DNA from: Actinomycetes bacterium
GTDB taxonomy: Bacteria; Actinomycetota; Actinomycetes; Nanopelagicales; Nanopelagicaceae
Length of the DNA stretch: 64,000 nt
Assembly (NCBI GenBank): GCA_025360085.1
Contig: JANYCW010000005.1
Span: forward strand, 1-64,000
Direction of reading: 5' to 3'
Shown one piece after another: positions 42,042-52,847 of the stretch (positions are counted from its first letter, which is position 1; each line of letters starts with the position of its first letter). Both the position numbers and the translations under genes were made by a program. The notes beneath the pieces were generated by a model, which was not told where the DNA came from, made no database searches, and worked only from the letters and a program-made list of their open reading frames with translations.

Positions 42042-42790
42042 TAGGCACCCATTCGCATATTATCAATTAAACGAACACCATCTATCCATCCAGCGATAAT
42101 TGCGCGCTTATGGTTGGTTGAATCTGTAGCCAAGGAAAAATCATTTTCATCGACAATAGCTGCATAGTCACACTTGAATCCCGAATCGGTTGAAATCGTC
42201 GTATTAATTATTTCTTGAGCAATTGCCACTGTTGGAGCCAATCGCGCTGCGGCCATGGCACGATAAATAACATTTGCAGATGCCCGACCATTTTCACTCA
42301 AGCGAACATTACGAGAAGATAGAGCTAAGCCATCGAATTCGCGGACAGTTGAAACACCAATAATTTCAACTGCACTCTTCATTGCACGAATGACCTGCAG
42401 TTGTTGAAAATCCTTTTCTCCAAAGATTGCAATTTCTGGTTTAACAATCTCAAATAAGCGATTCACGACTGTGACAACACCATCAAAATGCCCTGGACGC
42501 GATGCTCCTTCAAATACATCTCCAATAGCGACGGCGTGTAATTTCTTTATTTCCCCCGGATAAATCTCATCATAATCCGGCATCCAAATCTCGGTCGCTC
42601 CTGCCAGAGTCGCTAATTCAATATCCCGCTCGGGGGTTCGTGGGTAGTTAGCAGCATCGGCAGAGTTTTCAAATTGAAGAGGATTAACAAAGATACTGAC
42701 AACCACCTCTTTACTCAATATGCGCGCGCGCTTAATCAAGGCTTGGTGGCCCTTATGCAGGGCTCCCATCGTCGGAATCAATACGCTCAT
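42041..42790 (-). CDS. panC: Pantothenate synthetase (pantoate-beta-alanine ligase), short N-terminus
   Basis: IPTMGALHKGH; FGEKDFQQLQVI; LALSSRNVRLS. Confidence 0.92.
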   Translation of the reverse strand: MSVLIPTMGALHKGHQALIKRARILSKEVVVSIFVNPLQFENSADAANYPRTPERDIELATLAGATEIWMPDYDEIYPGEIKKLHAVAIGDVFEGASRPGHFDGVVTVVNRLFEIVKPEIAIFGEKDFQQLQVIRAMKSAVEIIGVSTVREFDGLALSSRNVRLSENGRASANVIYRAMAAARLAPTVAIAQEIINTTISTDSGFKCDYAAIVDENDFSLATDSTNHKRAIIAGWIDGVRLIDNMRMGA

Positions 42791-42833
42791 ACAGCTCCAG
42801 TCCTCTCAGGTACCGGGCGAGATGTCCATGAGT

Positions 42834-43289
42834 TTACGGGTTTGTAGGTAATTGCGCCAAAATTTCATCAATTCGCCCATGATTGAGCAGAATCGCGTCC
42901 GGATCTATTTCATGCCATGGCTCCAAAACAAATCTGCGCTCATGAGCGCGCGGGTGTGGAAGTTGCACATCAACGTTCTCACTTACGAGGTCACCATATT
43001 GAATCAAATCTAAATCAAGAGTGCGAGGACCCCAGTGTTCGAGCCGTTGGCGCCCTAAACTTTTTTCAATTCCATGTAAAAGTGAAAGTAATTCGATTGC
43101 TGGAAGTTCACTCTCAATCACGCACACTGCATTAATGAAATCGGGTTGGGTCGGTCCACCTACTGGGGTGCTCTCATAGAAAGTAGATACTGATATAACG
43201 TCCGTAGATTCTCGCAGAAGCGCAATTGCGGTATCGAGATTTGCTGTGGGGTTTCCAAGATTTGAGCCGAGCGAGATTACAGCCCTCAT
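42834..43289 (-). CDS. folK: 2-amino-4-hydroxy-6-hydroxymethyldihydropteridine diphosphokinase
   Basis: SLGSNLGNPTANLD; YESTPVGGPTQPDFINAV; GPRTLDLDLI. Confidence 0.94.
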   Translation of the reverse strand: MRAVISLGSNLGNPTANLDTAIALLRESTDVISVSTFYESTPVGGPTQPDFINAVCVIESELPAIELLSLLHGIEKSLGRQRLEHWGPRTLDLDLIQYGDLVSENVDVQLPHPRAHERRFVLEPWHEIDPDAILLNHGRIDEILAQLPTNP

Positions 43290-43648
43290 CGTGTTCGAGT
43301 TATCTGTACCGCAATATCCTTTAATGATTGCGCAACAGGTGCCTGCGGTTTATGTACCGTGACTTTCACCGCATGTACCTTCAAATAAGTGTTTAGAATT
43401 TTTTCGGCAATGCGGCCAGCAAGTTTTTCAATAAGTAAGACTGGATCAGTCACAATTTGCGTCACAACCAGATCCGTAATCTCGGCATAATTAACAGTGT
43501 CCTCGATCGAATCACTTATGGATGCCGCGCTTAGGTCAATGTTCAAAGCTACATCCACATAAAAGTCTTGGCCATTAATGCGTTCGTGCTCGAAAAGGCC
43601 GTGATAACCGAAGCCGTGAATGCCAGTCAATAAAATCTGGTCACTCAT
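43286..43648 (-). CDS. folB: Dihydroneopterin aldolase
   Basis: GFGYHGLFEHERINGQDFYVDV; VHKPQAP. Confidence 0.93.
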   Translation of the reverse strand: MSDQILLTGIHGFGYHGLFEHERINGQDFYVDVALNIDLSAASISDSIEDTVNYAEITDLVVTQIVTDPVLLIEKLAGRIAEKILNTYLKVHAVKVTVHKPQAPVAQSLKDIAVQITRTR

Positions 43649-44451
43649 GCTCGTAGGACATCCTTATGTGGCTTCACAGAATGAACTCTAACTGCCCAAA
43701 TGCCACTTGTGGAGAGTCGACTTGTGAGTGCGACACTGGCAGATTCGCGCTCCTCAAGCGTCGGGGCACCTAAAAAACGTTTGCGAGAGGCACCAATTAA
43801 TACAGGATAACCAAGCGCAACGAATTCATGAATATGATTAATTATTTCCCAGTTGTGATTTGCAGTTTTAGCAAAACCAATTCCTGGATCGATTATCAAG
43901 TTATCTTTAGTGATTCCAGCATCCAAGGCCGCCGAAATGCGCGCTTGGAGTTCGGAAATAACATCTTTGACAACGTCATCATAGTTTGCCATTGAATTCA
44001 TATCCTTGGACTGACCCCGCCAATGCATTGCGATAAAAGGTACTTTAAGTTGCGCGGCCGTAGTAAGCATTTCTGGATCTGCCAATCCCCCACTGACGTC
44101 ATTGATTATCTGTGCGCCCGCTTGAATCGCAGCTCGTGCTGTACTAGCCCGCATGGTATCAATGCTCATCCGTATACCGTCTTTTGCTAACTCGGTGATC
44201 ACTGGAATCACACGGGAAATTTCTTCATCTTCACTCACCCGATCTGCCCCGGGTCGAGTTGATTCACCACCTATATCAATTATGTCTACTTCCTCTGCAA
44301 TCATTTCTCGAGCGTGTTTTACGGCGCTATCGAATGAGTTGAATTGCCCACCATCGGCAAACGAATCCGGTGTGATGTTTAGTATCCCCATGACTAACAT
44401 GGATTTACCGATGTGTAATAAGGCTAATTGCTTCGGCGCGAGTTGCGGCAT
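43645..44451 (-). CDS. folP: Dihydropteroate synthase
   Basis: [36 protein letters not shown]. Confidence 0.95.
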   Translation of the reverse strand: MPQLAPKQLALLHIGKSMLVMGILNITPDSFADGGQFNSFDSAVKHAREMIAEEVDIIDIGGESTRPGADRVSEDEEISRVIPVITELAKDGIRMSIDTMRASTARAAIQAGAQIINDVSGGLADPEMLTTAAQLKVPFIAMHWRGQSKDMNSMANYDDVVKDVISELQARISAALDAGITKDNLIIDPGIGFAKTANHNWEIINHIHEFVALGYPVLIGASRKRFLGAPTLEERESASVALTSRLSTSGIWAVRVHSVKPHKDVLRA

Positions 44452-45007
44452 TTAATAAAGCACCGCGTACTGCACTAGTAGTTGTACGAGCTTGTGATTT
44501 CTTAACTCCGCGCATCGACATACACAAATGCTCACAATCGATGATGACAATTACTCCTAATGGGTCAAGAATCTCAACGAGAGCATCCGCAATCTGCGTT
44601 GTTAAACGCTCTTGCACTTGTGGCCGTTTGGCATAGACATCCACAAGCCGTGCTAACTTTGAAAGTCCAGTTATTTTGCCACGAGGTATATATCCAATAT
44701 GCGCAACTCCATGGAAGGGAGTTAAGTGGTGTTCGCAATGGGAGAACACCTCGATATCTCGCACAATGACCAACTCTTCATGTCCGATATCAAATGTGGT
44801 GGTTAATACATCTTCGGGCCGCTGCCACAGACCGCCATAGTTTTCTCTCATTGCACGGGCAACTCGTGCTGGTGTCTGCCTTAAACCCTCTCGGTCTGGA
44901 TCTTCACCTAGTGCAAGTAAAAGTTCGCGCACCGCATTTTCAGCGCGCACTTGATCAAATGGGGTTGTTACGCCGTTGTTTGCGACAGTAATTTTATTTA
45001 TCGTCAC
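44405..45007 (-). CDS. folE: GTP cyclohydrolase I
   Basis: [42 protein letters not shown] at 45007 preferred over the longer ORF-track start. Confidence 0.94.
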   Translation of the reverse strand: MTINKITVANNGVTTPFDQVRAENAVRELLLALGEDPDREGLRQTPARVARAMRENYGGLWQRPEDVLTTTFDIGHEELVIVRDIEVFSHCEHHLTPFHGVAHIGYIPRGKITGLSKLARLVDVYAKRPQVQERLTTQIADALVEILDPLGVIVIIDCEHLCMSMRGVKKSQARTTTSAVRGALLNAATRAEAISLITHR

Positions 45008-47054
45008 TAGATGCCTTTTTACGACGTGTGGGTTTTTTAACTTCTTCAATAGCTAAACGCTCAGGGACTTCAACTGGTGGTTGATCAGATGGAATTCTAG
45101 TAATTGATCCCGTCCACGCAGGACGAGCAGTAACCGATTTAACTTTCTTAAAAATTGTGGCAATCTCTTCTTTATTAATGCTCTCTTTTTCAAGGAGAAC
45201 TAGGACCATCTCATCCAAAATTTTTCGATTTGCAACCAAAATATCAAACGCCTCTTGATGGGCGTTTTCAATAAGATTGCGAATCTCGCCATCAACTATG
45301 CCTGCGATACTTTCCGAGTAATCACGTTGGTGACCATAATCGCGCCCCATAAATGGAGTATCGCTATTTGTGCCAAGCTTTATTGCCCCAATAGCCTCTG
45401 TCATTCCATACTGTGTAACCATTGCACGCGCTAACGCCGTTGCCTTTTCAATATCATTTGATGCACCGGTAGATGGATCATGGAAAATTAACTCCTCAGC
45501 CGCACGCCCGCCAAGAGAGTATGCCAACTGATCCAATAATTGATTTCGCGTCGTTGAATATCGATCCTCATCGGGAAGAATCATCGTGTAACCAAGTGCG
45601 CGCCCTCTTGGCATAATCGTGATCTTATGAACTGGATCAGTGTGCGGAAGCGCGTGCGCGACAAGGGCATGCCCAGCCTCGTGATAAGCCGTTACTCGCC
45701 GTTCAGCATCGCTCATAATCCGAGACTTACGTTGTGGGCCAGCCATTACTCGATCAATGGCTTCATCAAGTTCGCTATTTGAAATTAACTTCTTTCCTTC
45801 TCGCGCGGTCAAAAGTGCCGCCTCGTTTAATACATTTGCAAGATCGGCGCCAGTAAAGCCCGGTGTGCGACGGGCATAATCAATGAGCTTTACATCGTCA
45901 CTCAAGGGTTTGTTCTTTGCATGAACTGCCAGAATTGCTTCTCGCCCTTTAAGGTCGGGGCGGTCCACCGCGATTTGTCGATCAAAGCGACCTGGGCGCA
46001 ACAACGCTGGATCTAAAACATCAGGACGATTAGTCGCGGCAATTAGAATGACTTTTGTATTTTCCTCGAAGCCATCCATTTCCACTAACAACTGGTTCAG
46101 GGTTTGTTCACGTTCATCATGGCCGCCCCCCATGCCTGCACCACGTTGGCGCCCGACGGCATCTATCTCATCTACAAAAACAATGGATGGCGAATTCTCT
46201 TTGGCTTGATTAAATAAATCACGTACTCGCGCGGCACCGACGCCAACAAACATTTCAACAAAATCTGATCCCGAGATTGAATAGAAGGGAACCCCCGCTT
46301 CACCGGCAACTGCGCGGGCAAGGAGAGTTTTACCAGTTCCGGGAGGGCCAAAGAGCAGAACACCTTTGGGAATCTTCGCGCCTAAAACTCCGTATTTATC
46401 GGGATTGGCTAAGAAGTCTTTAATCTCTTCAAGTTCGGCAATTGCTTCCTCTGCTCCGGCGACATCCTTAAAAGTCGTCTTAGGAACATCGTTGCTCTGA
46501 AGTTTTGCTCGTGATTTACCAAATTGGAATACCTTGTTACCGCCTTGGGCTTGACTCATCATCCAGAAGAAAAGGAAGCCAATCAATAAGAATGGAATGA
46601 TTGAAAATAGAAATGAAACAAGAAGTGATTGTGAGGGCACTCGAACATTCCAACCCTTTACTGGTGGATTGGAGGTAAGCGCGTCGACAATCGTCGGTTC
46701 TTGCCGTGCGACATATGAAGCCTCGACTTTAGTTGAACCCTTTATTGTCGATCCTGGTTTTAGAATTAAACGAATCTTCTGATCTTTATCTACAACTTCA
46801 GCGGATTCAACCTTTGACTGAGAAATCGCATCTAATGCCTGAGATGTTTCAATCTGCGTATATCTTTTTCCGGCAGATGTAATTTGACCAAAAATAGAGA
46901 CGACAAAAATAGCTACAAGAATCCAAAACAGAGGTCCGCGAAAGATTCGACTAGCGCGAGTTGCTGGCTTTTTTGGCGCCGAATTTCCAGCAAAACTTTT
47001 TTTGAGCGGACTCTTCTTTGCCGATTTCTTTACGGGCTTTTTTATATCTGACAT
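44994..47054 (-). CDS. ftsH: ATP-dependent zinc metalloprotease FtsH
   Basis: [30 protein letters not shown]; two N-terminal TM helices. Confidence 0.97.
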   Translation of the reverse strand: MSDIKKPVKKSAKKSPLKKSFAGNSAPKKPATRASRIFRGPLFWILVAIFVVSIFGQITSAGKRYTQIETSQALDAISQSKVESAEVVDKDQKIRLILKPGSTIKGSTKVEASYVARQEPTIVDALTSNPPVKGWNVRVPSQSLLVSFLFSIIPFLLIGFLFFWMMSQAQGGNKVFQFGKSRAKLQSNDVPKTTFKDVAGAEEAIAELEEIKDFLANPDKYGVLGAKIPKGVLLFGPPGTGKTLLARAVAGEAGVPFYSISGSDFVEMFVGVGAARVRDLFNQAKENSPSIVFVDEIDAVGRQRGAGMGGGHDEREQTLNQLLVEMDGFEENTKVILIAATNRPDVLDPALLRPGRFDRQIAVDRPDLKGREAILAVHAKNKPLSDDVKLIDYARRTPGFTGADLANVLNEAALLTAREGKKLISNSELDEAIDRVMAGPQRKSRIMSDAERRVTAYHEAGHALVAHALPHTDPVHKITIMPRGRALGYTMILPDEDRYSTTRNQLLDQLAYSLGGRAAEELIFHDPSTGASNDIEKATALARAMVTQYGMTEAIGAIKLGTNSDTPFMGRDYGHQRDYSESIAGIVDGEIRNLIENAHQEAFDILVANRKILDEMVLVLLEKESINKEEIATIFKKVKSVTARPAWTGSITRIPSDQPPVEVPERLAIEEVKKPTRRKKASSDDK

Positions 47055-47080
47055 CTTTGAGATTTCTCGTTTCTTGGGGT

Positions 47081-47632
47081 CTATGAATACATGTGCTTGG
47101 CAAGCACGCCGATGAATGGAAGATTACGATATTTTTCGTCAAAATCGAGCCCATATCCAACCACGAATTCCGGTGAAATCTCGAAGCCTACGTATTTCAC
47201 ATCAACGGCCACCTTAGCCGCATCTGGTTTACGAAGAATTGAAAGAATCTCAACATTTTGCGCACCGCGTGATTCAAGATTTGCTTTGAGCCATGAGAGT
47301 GTTAAACCCGAATCGATAATGTCTTCGACGATGAGAACATTACGCCCCGTGATATCTCGATCTAAATCTTTAAGAATTCGGACGACTCCACTTGATTTGG
47401 TCCCTGAGCCATACGATGAAACGGCCATCCAATCCATTTCTACGTGGCGTTGCAGCGCACGAGACAGATCGGCCATCGCCATAATTGCGCCTTTTAATAC
47501 GCCGATTAAAATGAGATCTTTACCTTCATAATCTTTATCGATGCGTGCGGCAAGCTCTTTAATCTTTGCCTGCAAATCCTCTTGCGTTACTACAACGCGT
47601 TCGATCTCATCTTCAATGTGCATTAAATCCAC
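47081..47632 (-). CDS. hpt: Hypoxanthine phosphoribosyltransferase
   Basis: VLIVEDIIDSGLTL; GVLKGAIMAMADLSRAL; upstream of ftsH. Confidence 0.93.
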   Translation of the reverse strand: MDLMHIEDEIERVVVTQEDLQAKIKELAARIDKDYEGKDLILIGVLKGAIMAMADLSRALQRHVEMDWMAVSSYGSGTKSSGVVRILKDLDRDITGRNVLIVEDIIDSGLTLSWLKANLESRGAQNVEILSILRKPDAAKVAVDVKYVGFEISPEFVVGYGLDFDEKYRNLPFIGVLAKHMYS

Positions 47633-47648
47633 GAAGGCTCCCTCTGGG

Positions 47649-48605
47649 TCAGTTACGTAAGAGCGAAAGTCTGCCCGAAAAACGCTCTACCTTGACACCA
47701 CCTGGCAGGTGAGCGGCCCCCTGTCCCCTCCACGATGTGATTAATGCCTCAACTGCCAGTACATGGTCGGCTGAAATTGAGCCTGTTGGAGCCCCAGCGG
47801 CGTAAATTGCTCTACGGATAACCCTGCTTCGAATCGCTGGCGGCAGAGAGGCAAGATGCCCACACTCCAAATCAGCCAGATTTAATGGTGTCATTTCTCG
47901 CTCTGCCCAAGCATCGAGAGCATCGGCGTCTTGGCGCAAAAGTTCGGCGCTACGAGCTAGCGCCTCGGAAATTCCCGGACCAATAGCGTTTTCAAGGGCT
48001 GGAATCGCATCAAGCCGGACGCGCACGCGTGCAAAACTTCTATCTTTATTGTGCGGATCATGCCAAACATTTAATCCAACTTCTTTGCAAAGCTCCTGCG
48101 TCTGTTCCCGTGTAATTGAGAGAAGTGGGCGCAGATATTTCTCATTAACACTTGCCATACCCGAAAGCGAGCGCGTTCCCGAACCACGCGCTAAACCCAG
48201 TAAGACCGTTTCGGCTTGATCATCACGCGTATGACCTAAAAATATTGCAACGGCATTTAATTTTTTCGCCACTACATTCAATGCCTCATATCGTGCCTTG
48301 CGCGCAGATGCCTCTAAGCCCTCAGTGACTTCAACAGTAACTTTTTCAATCGTAGTTTCGATTCCTAACGATTTCATCGCTTCAACAACGTTCGCAGCTT
48401 GACTTGATGATGCTAGTTGGAGTTGATGGTCAACAGTCACAGCGTGAAGACTTATCGCAAATTTTGGAGCTTCGCGTGATAGGGCATAGGCGAGCGCCAA
48501 TGAATCAGCGCCACCAGAGACGGCAACGAGAACAAGGTCACCGGCTTCAAAACTTTCCAGTTGCATACGTACTGCGCTTCTAATTGCCAACGCATTCGAA
48601 TTCAT
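47649..48605 (-). CDS. tilS: tRNA(Ile)-lysidine synthase
   Basis: VAVSGGADSLALAYAL; LGHTRDDQAETVLLGLARGSG. Confidence 0.93.
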   Translation of the reverse strand: MNSNALAIRSAVRMQLESFEAGDLVLVAVSGGADSLALAYALSREAPKFAISLHAVTVDHQLQLASSSQAANVVEAMKSLGIETTIEKVTVEVTEGLEASARKARYEALNVVAKKLNAVAIFLGHTRDDQAETVLLGLARGSGTRSLSGMASVNEKYLRPLLSITREQTQELCKEVGLNVWHDPHNKDRSFARVRVRLDAIPALENAIGPGISEALARSAELLRQDADALDAWAEREMTPLNLADLECGHLASLPPAIRSRVIRRAIYAAGAPTGSISADHVLAVEALITSWRGQGAAHLPGGVKVERFSGRLSLLRN

Positions 48606-48614
48606 ATGCTCAGA

Positions 48615-49874
48615 CTAGACCCGACCACCAAATGGCATAAGACCTTTAACGCTGTATATGCTCGAGAAGAGCAGGCCTGCATTCTTAGAATTTGCCTCCC
48701 ACATCATGCCGTTTCCTGCATAAATCGACATGTGATGGATAGTTGAGATTGTGCCTTTATATGAATAGAACAAAAGATCGCCTGGTACAAGATCATTGAG
48801 TGAAACATGCTTGGTATAACCCGAATACAGCGCAGAGTTTAGTCGATCCCAATTCGGCCAGTTCAGACCAGCGAAACGATACGCTGCATAGACAAGCCCA
48901 GAGCAATCATAAGTATTTGGTCCCTGTGTTCCCCATACATATGGTTTGCGCGCTAAAACCTGTTTCTTGGCAAACTCAACGGCTTTTAAACGTTGAGTCT
49001 CAGTAGTTCTGATTGTCGAGCGGCCTTTAAAACCAATATCTGGCCATATCTTGGACTGTCCTTGAGTTTGTTCGGCTTGATTTGCTTGAGCCTCTTCTAA
49101 GAGTGCGAGTTGGCGCTGTTGCTCAAGCGTGACTCTGAATTTTTGCGCGCTTAATAACTCTCTCATAAGCTGATCTTGAATTGCTTGTAACTTTGCTACT
49201 TCCTGCTCTTGCTGGACCTTTGCATCATCGGCAATTTTCTTTGCTGCGGCAACTTTGTCAGTGGCTTTTTGTTGCGCAAGTTTTGTCGCAATAGCTTCTC
49301 TTTTTGCGGCCATTGCAATGACTTCGGCCGCCTTGAATCTATCAAGTGCAACCGCATTCTTAGATCCCAATGTACTTAAAGTACTGATTTGATCAATTAA
49401 ATCTTGTGGGCCATTTGCATTGAGTAAAGGTTCAATGTCACTCATACTGCCACCTAAAATATATGCACTAGATGCAAGTTTGCCTATTACTCGATGCGCC
49501 TCATTTACAGCCGCTGCCGTTTCGGCGGCATACTTTGCGGCTTCACGAGTCGCAATTTCAGCCATCGTTAACTCTCTTTGTGCCTTTACATAGAGAGCCT
49601 TGGCAATAACTGCTTTTGCGGTAAGTGCGCGCAAGCTTTGATTTGCTGCAGCTAACTTTGCCGCTTGGGCCTCGGCCACTATTTTCTTGGCCGCTTCAAT
49701 TTTCTTCGCTGTCTCAATTTGAGCCAACGTTGGTTTCGGAGTCTTTGCCATAGCAGGCACAGTCGTGAGCGCCAAAGCAAAAGTGAGAGCAAGAGAAATC
49801 GCTCTAGATTTTTTCAATTCAAAACCTCCGGTAGAAGGCTCCAAGAATAATTGAAGGCTCCAAAAAAAATGCAA
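48615..49874 (-). CDS. NlpC/P60 family secreted peptidoglycan hydrolase with coiled-coil N-terminus
   Basis: Signal peptide; Ala/Lys-rich coiled coil; NTYDCSGLVYAAYRFAG ... IHHMSIYAG. Confidence 0.88.
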   Translation of the reverse strand: MHFFWSLQLFLEPSTGGFELKKSRAISLALTFALALTTVPAMAKTPKPTLAQIETAKKIEAAKKIVAEAQAAKLAAANQSLRALTAKAVIAKALYVKAQRELTMAEIATREAAKYAAETAAAVNEAHRVIGKLASSAYILGGSMSDIEPLLNANGPQDLIDQISTLSTLGSKNAVALDRFKAAEVIAMAAKREAIATKLAQQKATDKVAAAKKIADDAKVQQEQEVAKLQAIQDQLMRELLSAQKFRVTLEQQRQLALLEEAQANQAEQTQGQSKIWPDIGFKGRSTIRTTETQRLKAVEFAKKQVLARKPYVWGTQGPNTYDCSGLVYAAYRFAGLNWPNWDRLNSALYSGYTKHVSLNDLVPGDLLFYSYKGTISTIHHMSIYAGNGMMWEANSKNAGLLFSSIYSVKGLMPFGGRV

Positions 49875-49891
49875 ATTAGCCTTGAGTGTCT

Positions 49892-50698
49892 TTAATTAGA
49901 TACATCACGGCGCACAAATAGGAATGATGCAACTACTGCCCCAACAGCGACATATATTCCACCCACCAATAGGGCATGGGAGTATTCAATTCCTGTTGTC
50001 ATACCACGTGGTTTTCCCCCAGAGGCAATGGCTGCAAGTTGCGCTCCGGGCATCCAGTCTTGTAACGAGTTCTTGACGGCAATTAATAGATTCTCAACAA
50101 TCAATAGCCACAAAACGCCAAACGAGATTGCACTGATTGGAGAGCGCAATAGTAGACCTAAAACCATTCCGATTGTTCCAAAACCAATAACAGAAATAAT
50201 TATGTTAATAAAAGTTGTAAGCAATGCATGACGGCCGTCGGCTCCAAACCATAAATCAGTGGAAACTTTTGCCCTAGGTGCTAGGAGTATTGATGCAGTT
50301 ACGCTTATAATGCCTGAAAGAATAATCATCACAAGCGCGAATAATTTCATTGCAATAAATTTTCCAGCCAGAACTCGCATTCGTCCCGGTTGGCGAACTA
50401 AAATGTTGCGCAAGGTTCCATAGGTGTATTCCTGCGCGGTTTGTGCAGCAAATACGCAGAGCGCGATTATCCCGAGAAATCCTCCCACACTGCTGAATCC
50501 TTGAACCCCACCAGTTGCTAGGCCGAGGACATCGCGACCAACCACGCGACCACGATCAGAGTTTCCATCGGGAGAATCAATCAGTAAAAAAAGAAGTGAA
50601 GAGAAAAGTGCGCTAAAAAAAACTACAGCTCCCATGGTTCCAAAAAAAAGTGTTGGCCTGCGTAATTTACGCAGCTCAGAAAACGCGACGTTCCACAT
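49892..50698 (-). CDS. ABC transporter permease (ABC-2 type)
   Basis: Six-TM-like protein adjacent to an ABC ATPase; AAQTAQEYTYGTLRNILVRQPGR. Confidence 0.82.
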   Translation of the reverse strand: MWNVAFSELRKLRRPTLFFGTMGAVVFFSALFSSLLFLLIDSPDGNSDRGRVVGRDVLGLATGGVQGFSSVGGFLGIIALCVFAAQTAQEYTYGTLRNILVRQPGRMRVLAGKFIAMKLFALVMIILSGIISVTASILLAPRAKVSTDLWFGADGRHALLTTFINIIISVIGFGTIGMVLGLLLRSPISAISFGVLWLLIVENLLIAVKNSLQDWMPGAQLAAIASGGKPRGMTTGIEYSHALLVGGIYVAVGAVVASFLFVRRDVSN

Positions 50699-51603
50699 TA
50701 TTTTTCACCTGTCATTTCAAAGAAGGTCTCTTCAAGATTTGGAAGTTGTGGCGTCAACTGGGATAACGTGATTCCAGCTTCAAATGCGGCGCGGTTTAGA
50801 TCAAGCGCCCATCTAGCCGGACCTTCAACATGCACGGCGCCACCTCGAATCATTGCACGATGCCCCGCCGCCTGAGCAATTGCCAATAATGTTTCTAACT
50901 CTCCATCATGTGCGCCTTTGGCAATAATGACGGGTTGTTGATCCAGCATTAAGTCACTCATCTTGCCGGTGAATACAACTTCACCTTTACGCAACATCAC
51001 TAAGTAGTCACTAATAAGTTCGAGTTCGGATAGAAGGTGAGAGGAGACAAAGACTGAAGTACCTTCATTAGCTAACGCGCGCAGAAGTGTACGAACCTCT
51101 TGAATACCCTCTGGATCTAAACCATTTGTCGGTTCGTCCAACATTAATAGTTTTGGATCAGGCAGGAGAGCAGCTGCGATTCCTAGCCGCTGCTTCATTC
51201 CAAATGAATAGGTCTTGTACTTTGACTTAGCGCGATCGCCCAGACCAACTTGTTCAAGCAATCCTTGAACCCGATTTGTTGAAAATCCCCCAAGTATTGC
51301 TAAATAATTTAAATTCTCTTTTCCGCTCAACGCGGGATAAAACGCTGGACCTTCAATCATCGCTCCTACCCTTGGCAGGTATTTCTCGGGGTGCTTGATT
51401 GATTCACCTAAAATTTCACCGCTACCCCCGGTGGGAGTAATTAATCCTAAAAGCATCCGCATGGTGGTGGTCTTACCTGAACCATTAGGTCCAACGAAAC
51501 CACAAATAGTCCCAAGTGGCACTTCAAAAGTTGCATGGGATACGGCCATGCGCTCACCGTATTTTTTACTTAGATTAGAAACAGAAATTGCCGTCTTAGA
51601 CAT
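50698..51603 (-). CDS. ABC transporter ATP-binding protein
   Basis: VGPNGSGKTTTMRMLLGL; YSFGMKQRLGIAAALL; LLMLDEPTNGLDP; start trimmed to MSKTAISV. Confidence 0.92.
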   Translation of the reverse strand: MSKTAISVSNLSKKYGERMAVSHATFEVPLGTICGFVGPNGSGKTTTMRMLLGLITPTGGSGEILGESIKHPEKYLPRVGAMIEGPAFYPALSGKENLNYLAILGGFSTNRVQGLLEQVGLGDRAKSKYKTYSFGMKQRLGIAAALLPDPKLLMLDEPTNGLDPEGIQEVRTLLRALANEGTSVFVSSHLLSELELISDYLVMLRKGEVVFTGKMSDLMLDQQPVIIAKGAHDGELETLLAIAQAAGHRAMIRGGAVHVEGPARWALDLNRAAFEAGITLSQLTPQLPNLEETFFEMTGEK

Positions 51604-51626
51604 AGGTCTAACTCTGCCACAATTGA

Positions 51627-52847
51627 GTGGTGAGTACACCATGGGGCTATCGCCCACTTAACGCGCGCGAGGCACCTACATGGCAGCTCCACCCACAAAC
51701 ACATGCCGTACGTGCAGGGCTTGCGCGCTCAGGTTTTGGCGAGACTTCCGAGGCTCTTTATTTAAATAGCGGTTTTACTTATTCAACTGCTGAAGAGGCC
51801 TTTGATTCTTTTGCGGATGAAACCGACCACTTTCTATATAGCCGTTTTCATAACCCCACGATTGCAATGTTCGAGCAACGCTTAGCCGCCATTGAAGGCG
51901 CGGATTATTGCGTAGCTACGGGATCCGGAATGTCGGCAATGTTTTCCTCCCTCGCCTGCCTTGTAGAGCAAGGTGACCATGTTGTTGCATCTGCGTCAAT
52001 GTTTTCTTCATGTCATGTGGTAATCACCGAGTTCTTGCCTAAGTGGGGCGTAACTTTCGAACTAGTAAAAGGCAATGACCCTTCAGTATGGGCGAGGGCG
52101 TTGAGTAAACCAACGAAAGCCGTCTTTATCGAGACACCAAGTAATCCCCTCATGGATATTGTTGATATTGCAATGGTGAGCGATTTGGCGCATAAAGTAG
52201 GTGCCACAGTAATCGTCGATAACGTAATGGCATCTCCAGTCCTTCAAAAACCTTTGCAACTCGGTGCTGATGTTGTGATGTATTCGGCGACAAAACATAT
52301 TGATGGGCAAGGTCGAGTTCTAGCCGGTGCGATTCTCGGTTCATCTTCTTATATTCATGAAAAGTTAATACCTTTTACTCGACACAGCGGACCATCACTT
52401 AGTCCCTTCAATGCGTGGGTGTTGGTTAAATCCCTCGAAACAATGCATTTGCGCGTCGAACGAATGGTGGCAAATGCCCAGCTGATTGCTGAATACCTAG
52501 AGGCCCGTTCTGAAATTAAAGCAGTCCGTTTTCCAGGCCTTAAATCCCATCCCGATTACGAACTCGCCATGAAGCAGATGAGTGGTGGCGGAACCACAAT
52601 TGGAATTGAATTTATTGGCGATCAAAGTGCTGTTTTTACCTTTATGAATCGGTTGAGAATTATTGATATCTCTAACAATTTAGGTGATAGTAAATCACTC
52701 ATCACTCATCCTGCTACATCTACGCACCGGCGGTTGACTCCAGAAGTTCAAGCTGAAATGGGAATCACGCCTTCAGTTTTGCGCTTATCTGTTGGACTAG
52801 AGCATTCAAGTGACTTGATAAAAGATTTAGATCAAGCGCTCAACTGA
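51627..52847 (+). CDS. metZ: O-succinylhomoserine sulfhydrylase-type PLP enzyme
   Basis: Cys/Met-metabolism PLP enzyme; YSATKHIDGQGRVLAGAI; TRAGLA/HAVRAGLARS; GTG start candidates at 51627/51630. Confidence 0.82.
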   Translation: MVSTPWGYRPLNAREAPTWQLHPQTHAVRAGLARSGFGETSEALYLNSGFTYSTAEEAFDSFADETDHFLYSRFHNPTIAMFEQRLAAIEGADYCVATGSGMSAMFSSLACLVEQGDHVVASASMFSSCHVVITEFLPKWGVTFELVKGNDPSVWARALSKPTKAVFIETPSNPLMDIVDIAMVSDLAHKVGATVIVDNVMASPVLQKPLQLGADVVMYSATKHIDGQGRVLAGAILGSSSYIHEKLIPFTRHSGPSLSPFNAWVLVKSLETMHLRVERMVANAQLIAEYLEARSEIKAVRFPGLKSHPDYELAMKQMSGGGTTIGIEFIGDQSAVFTFMNRLRIIDISNNLGDSKSLITHPATSTHRRLTPEVQAEMGITPSVLRLSVGLEHSSDLIKDLDQALN

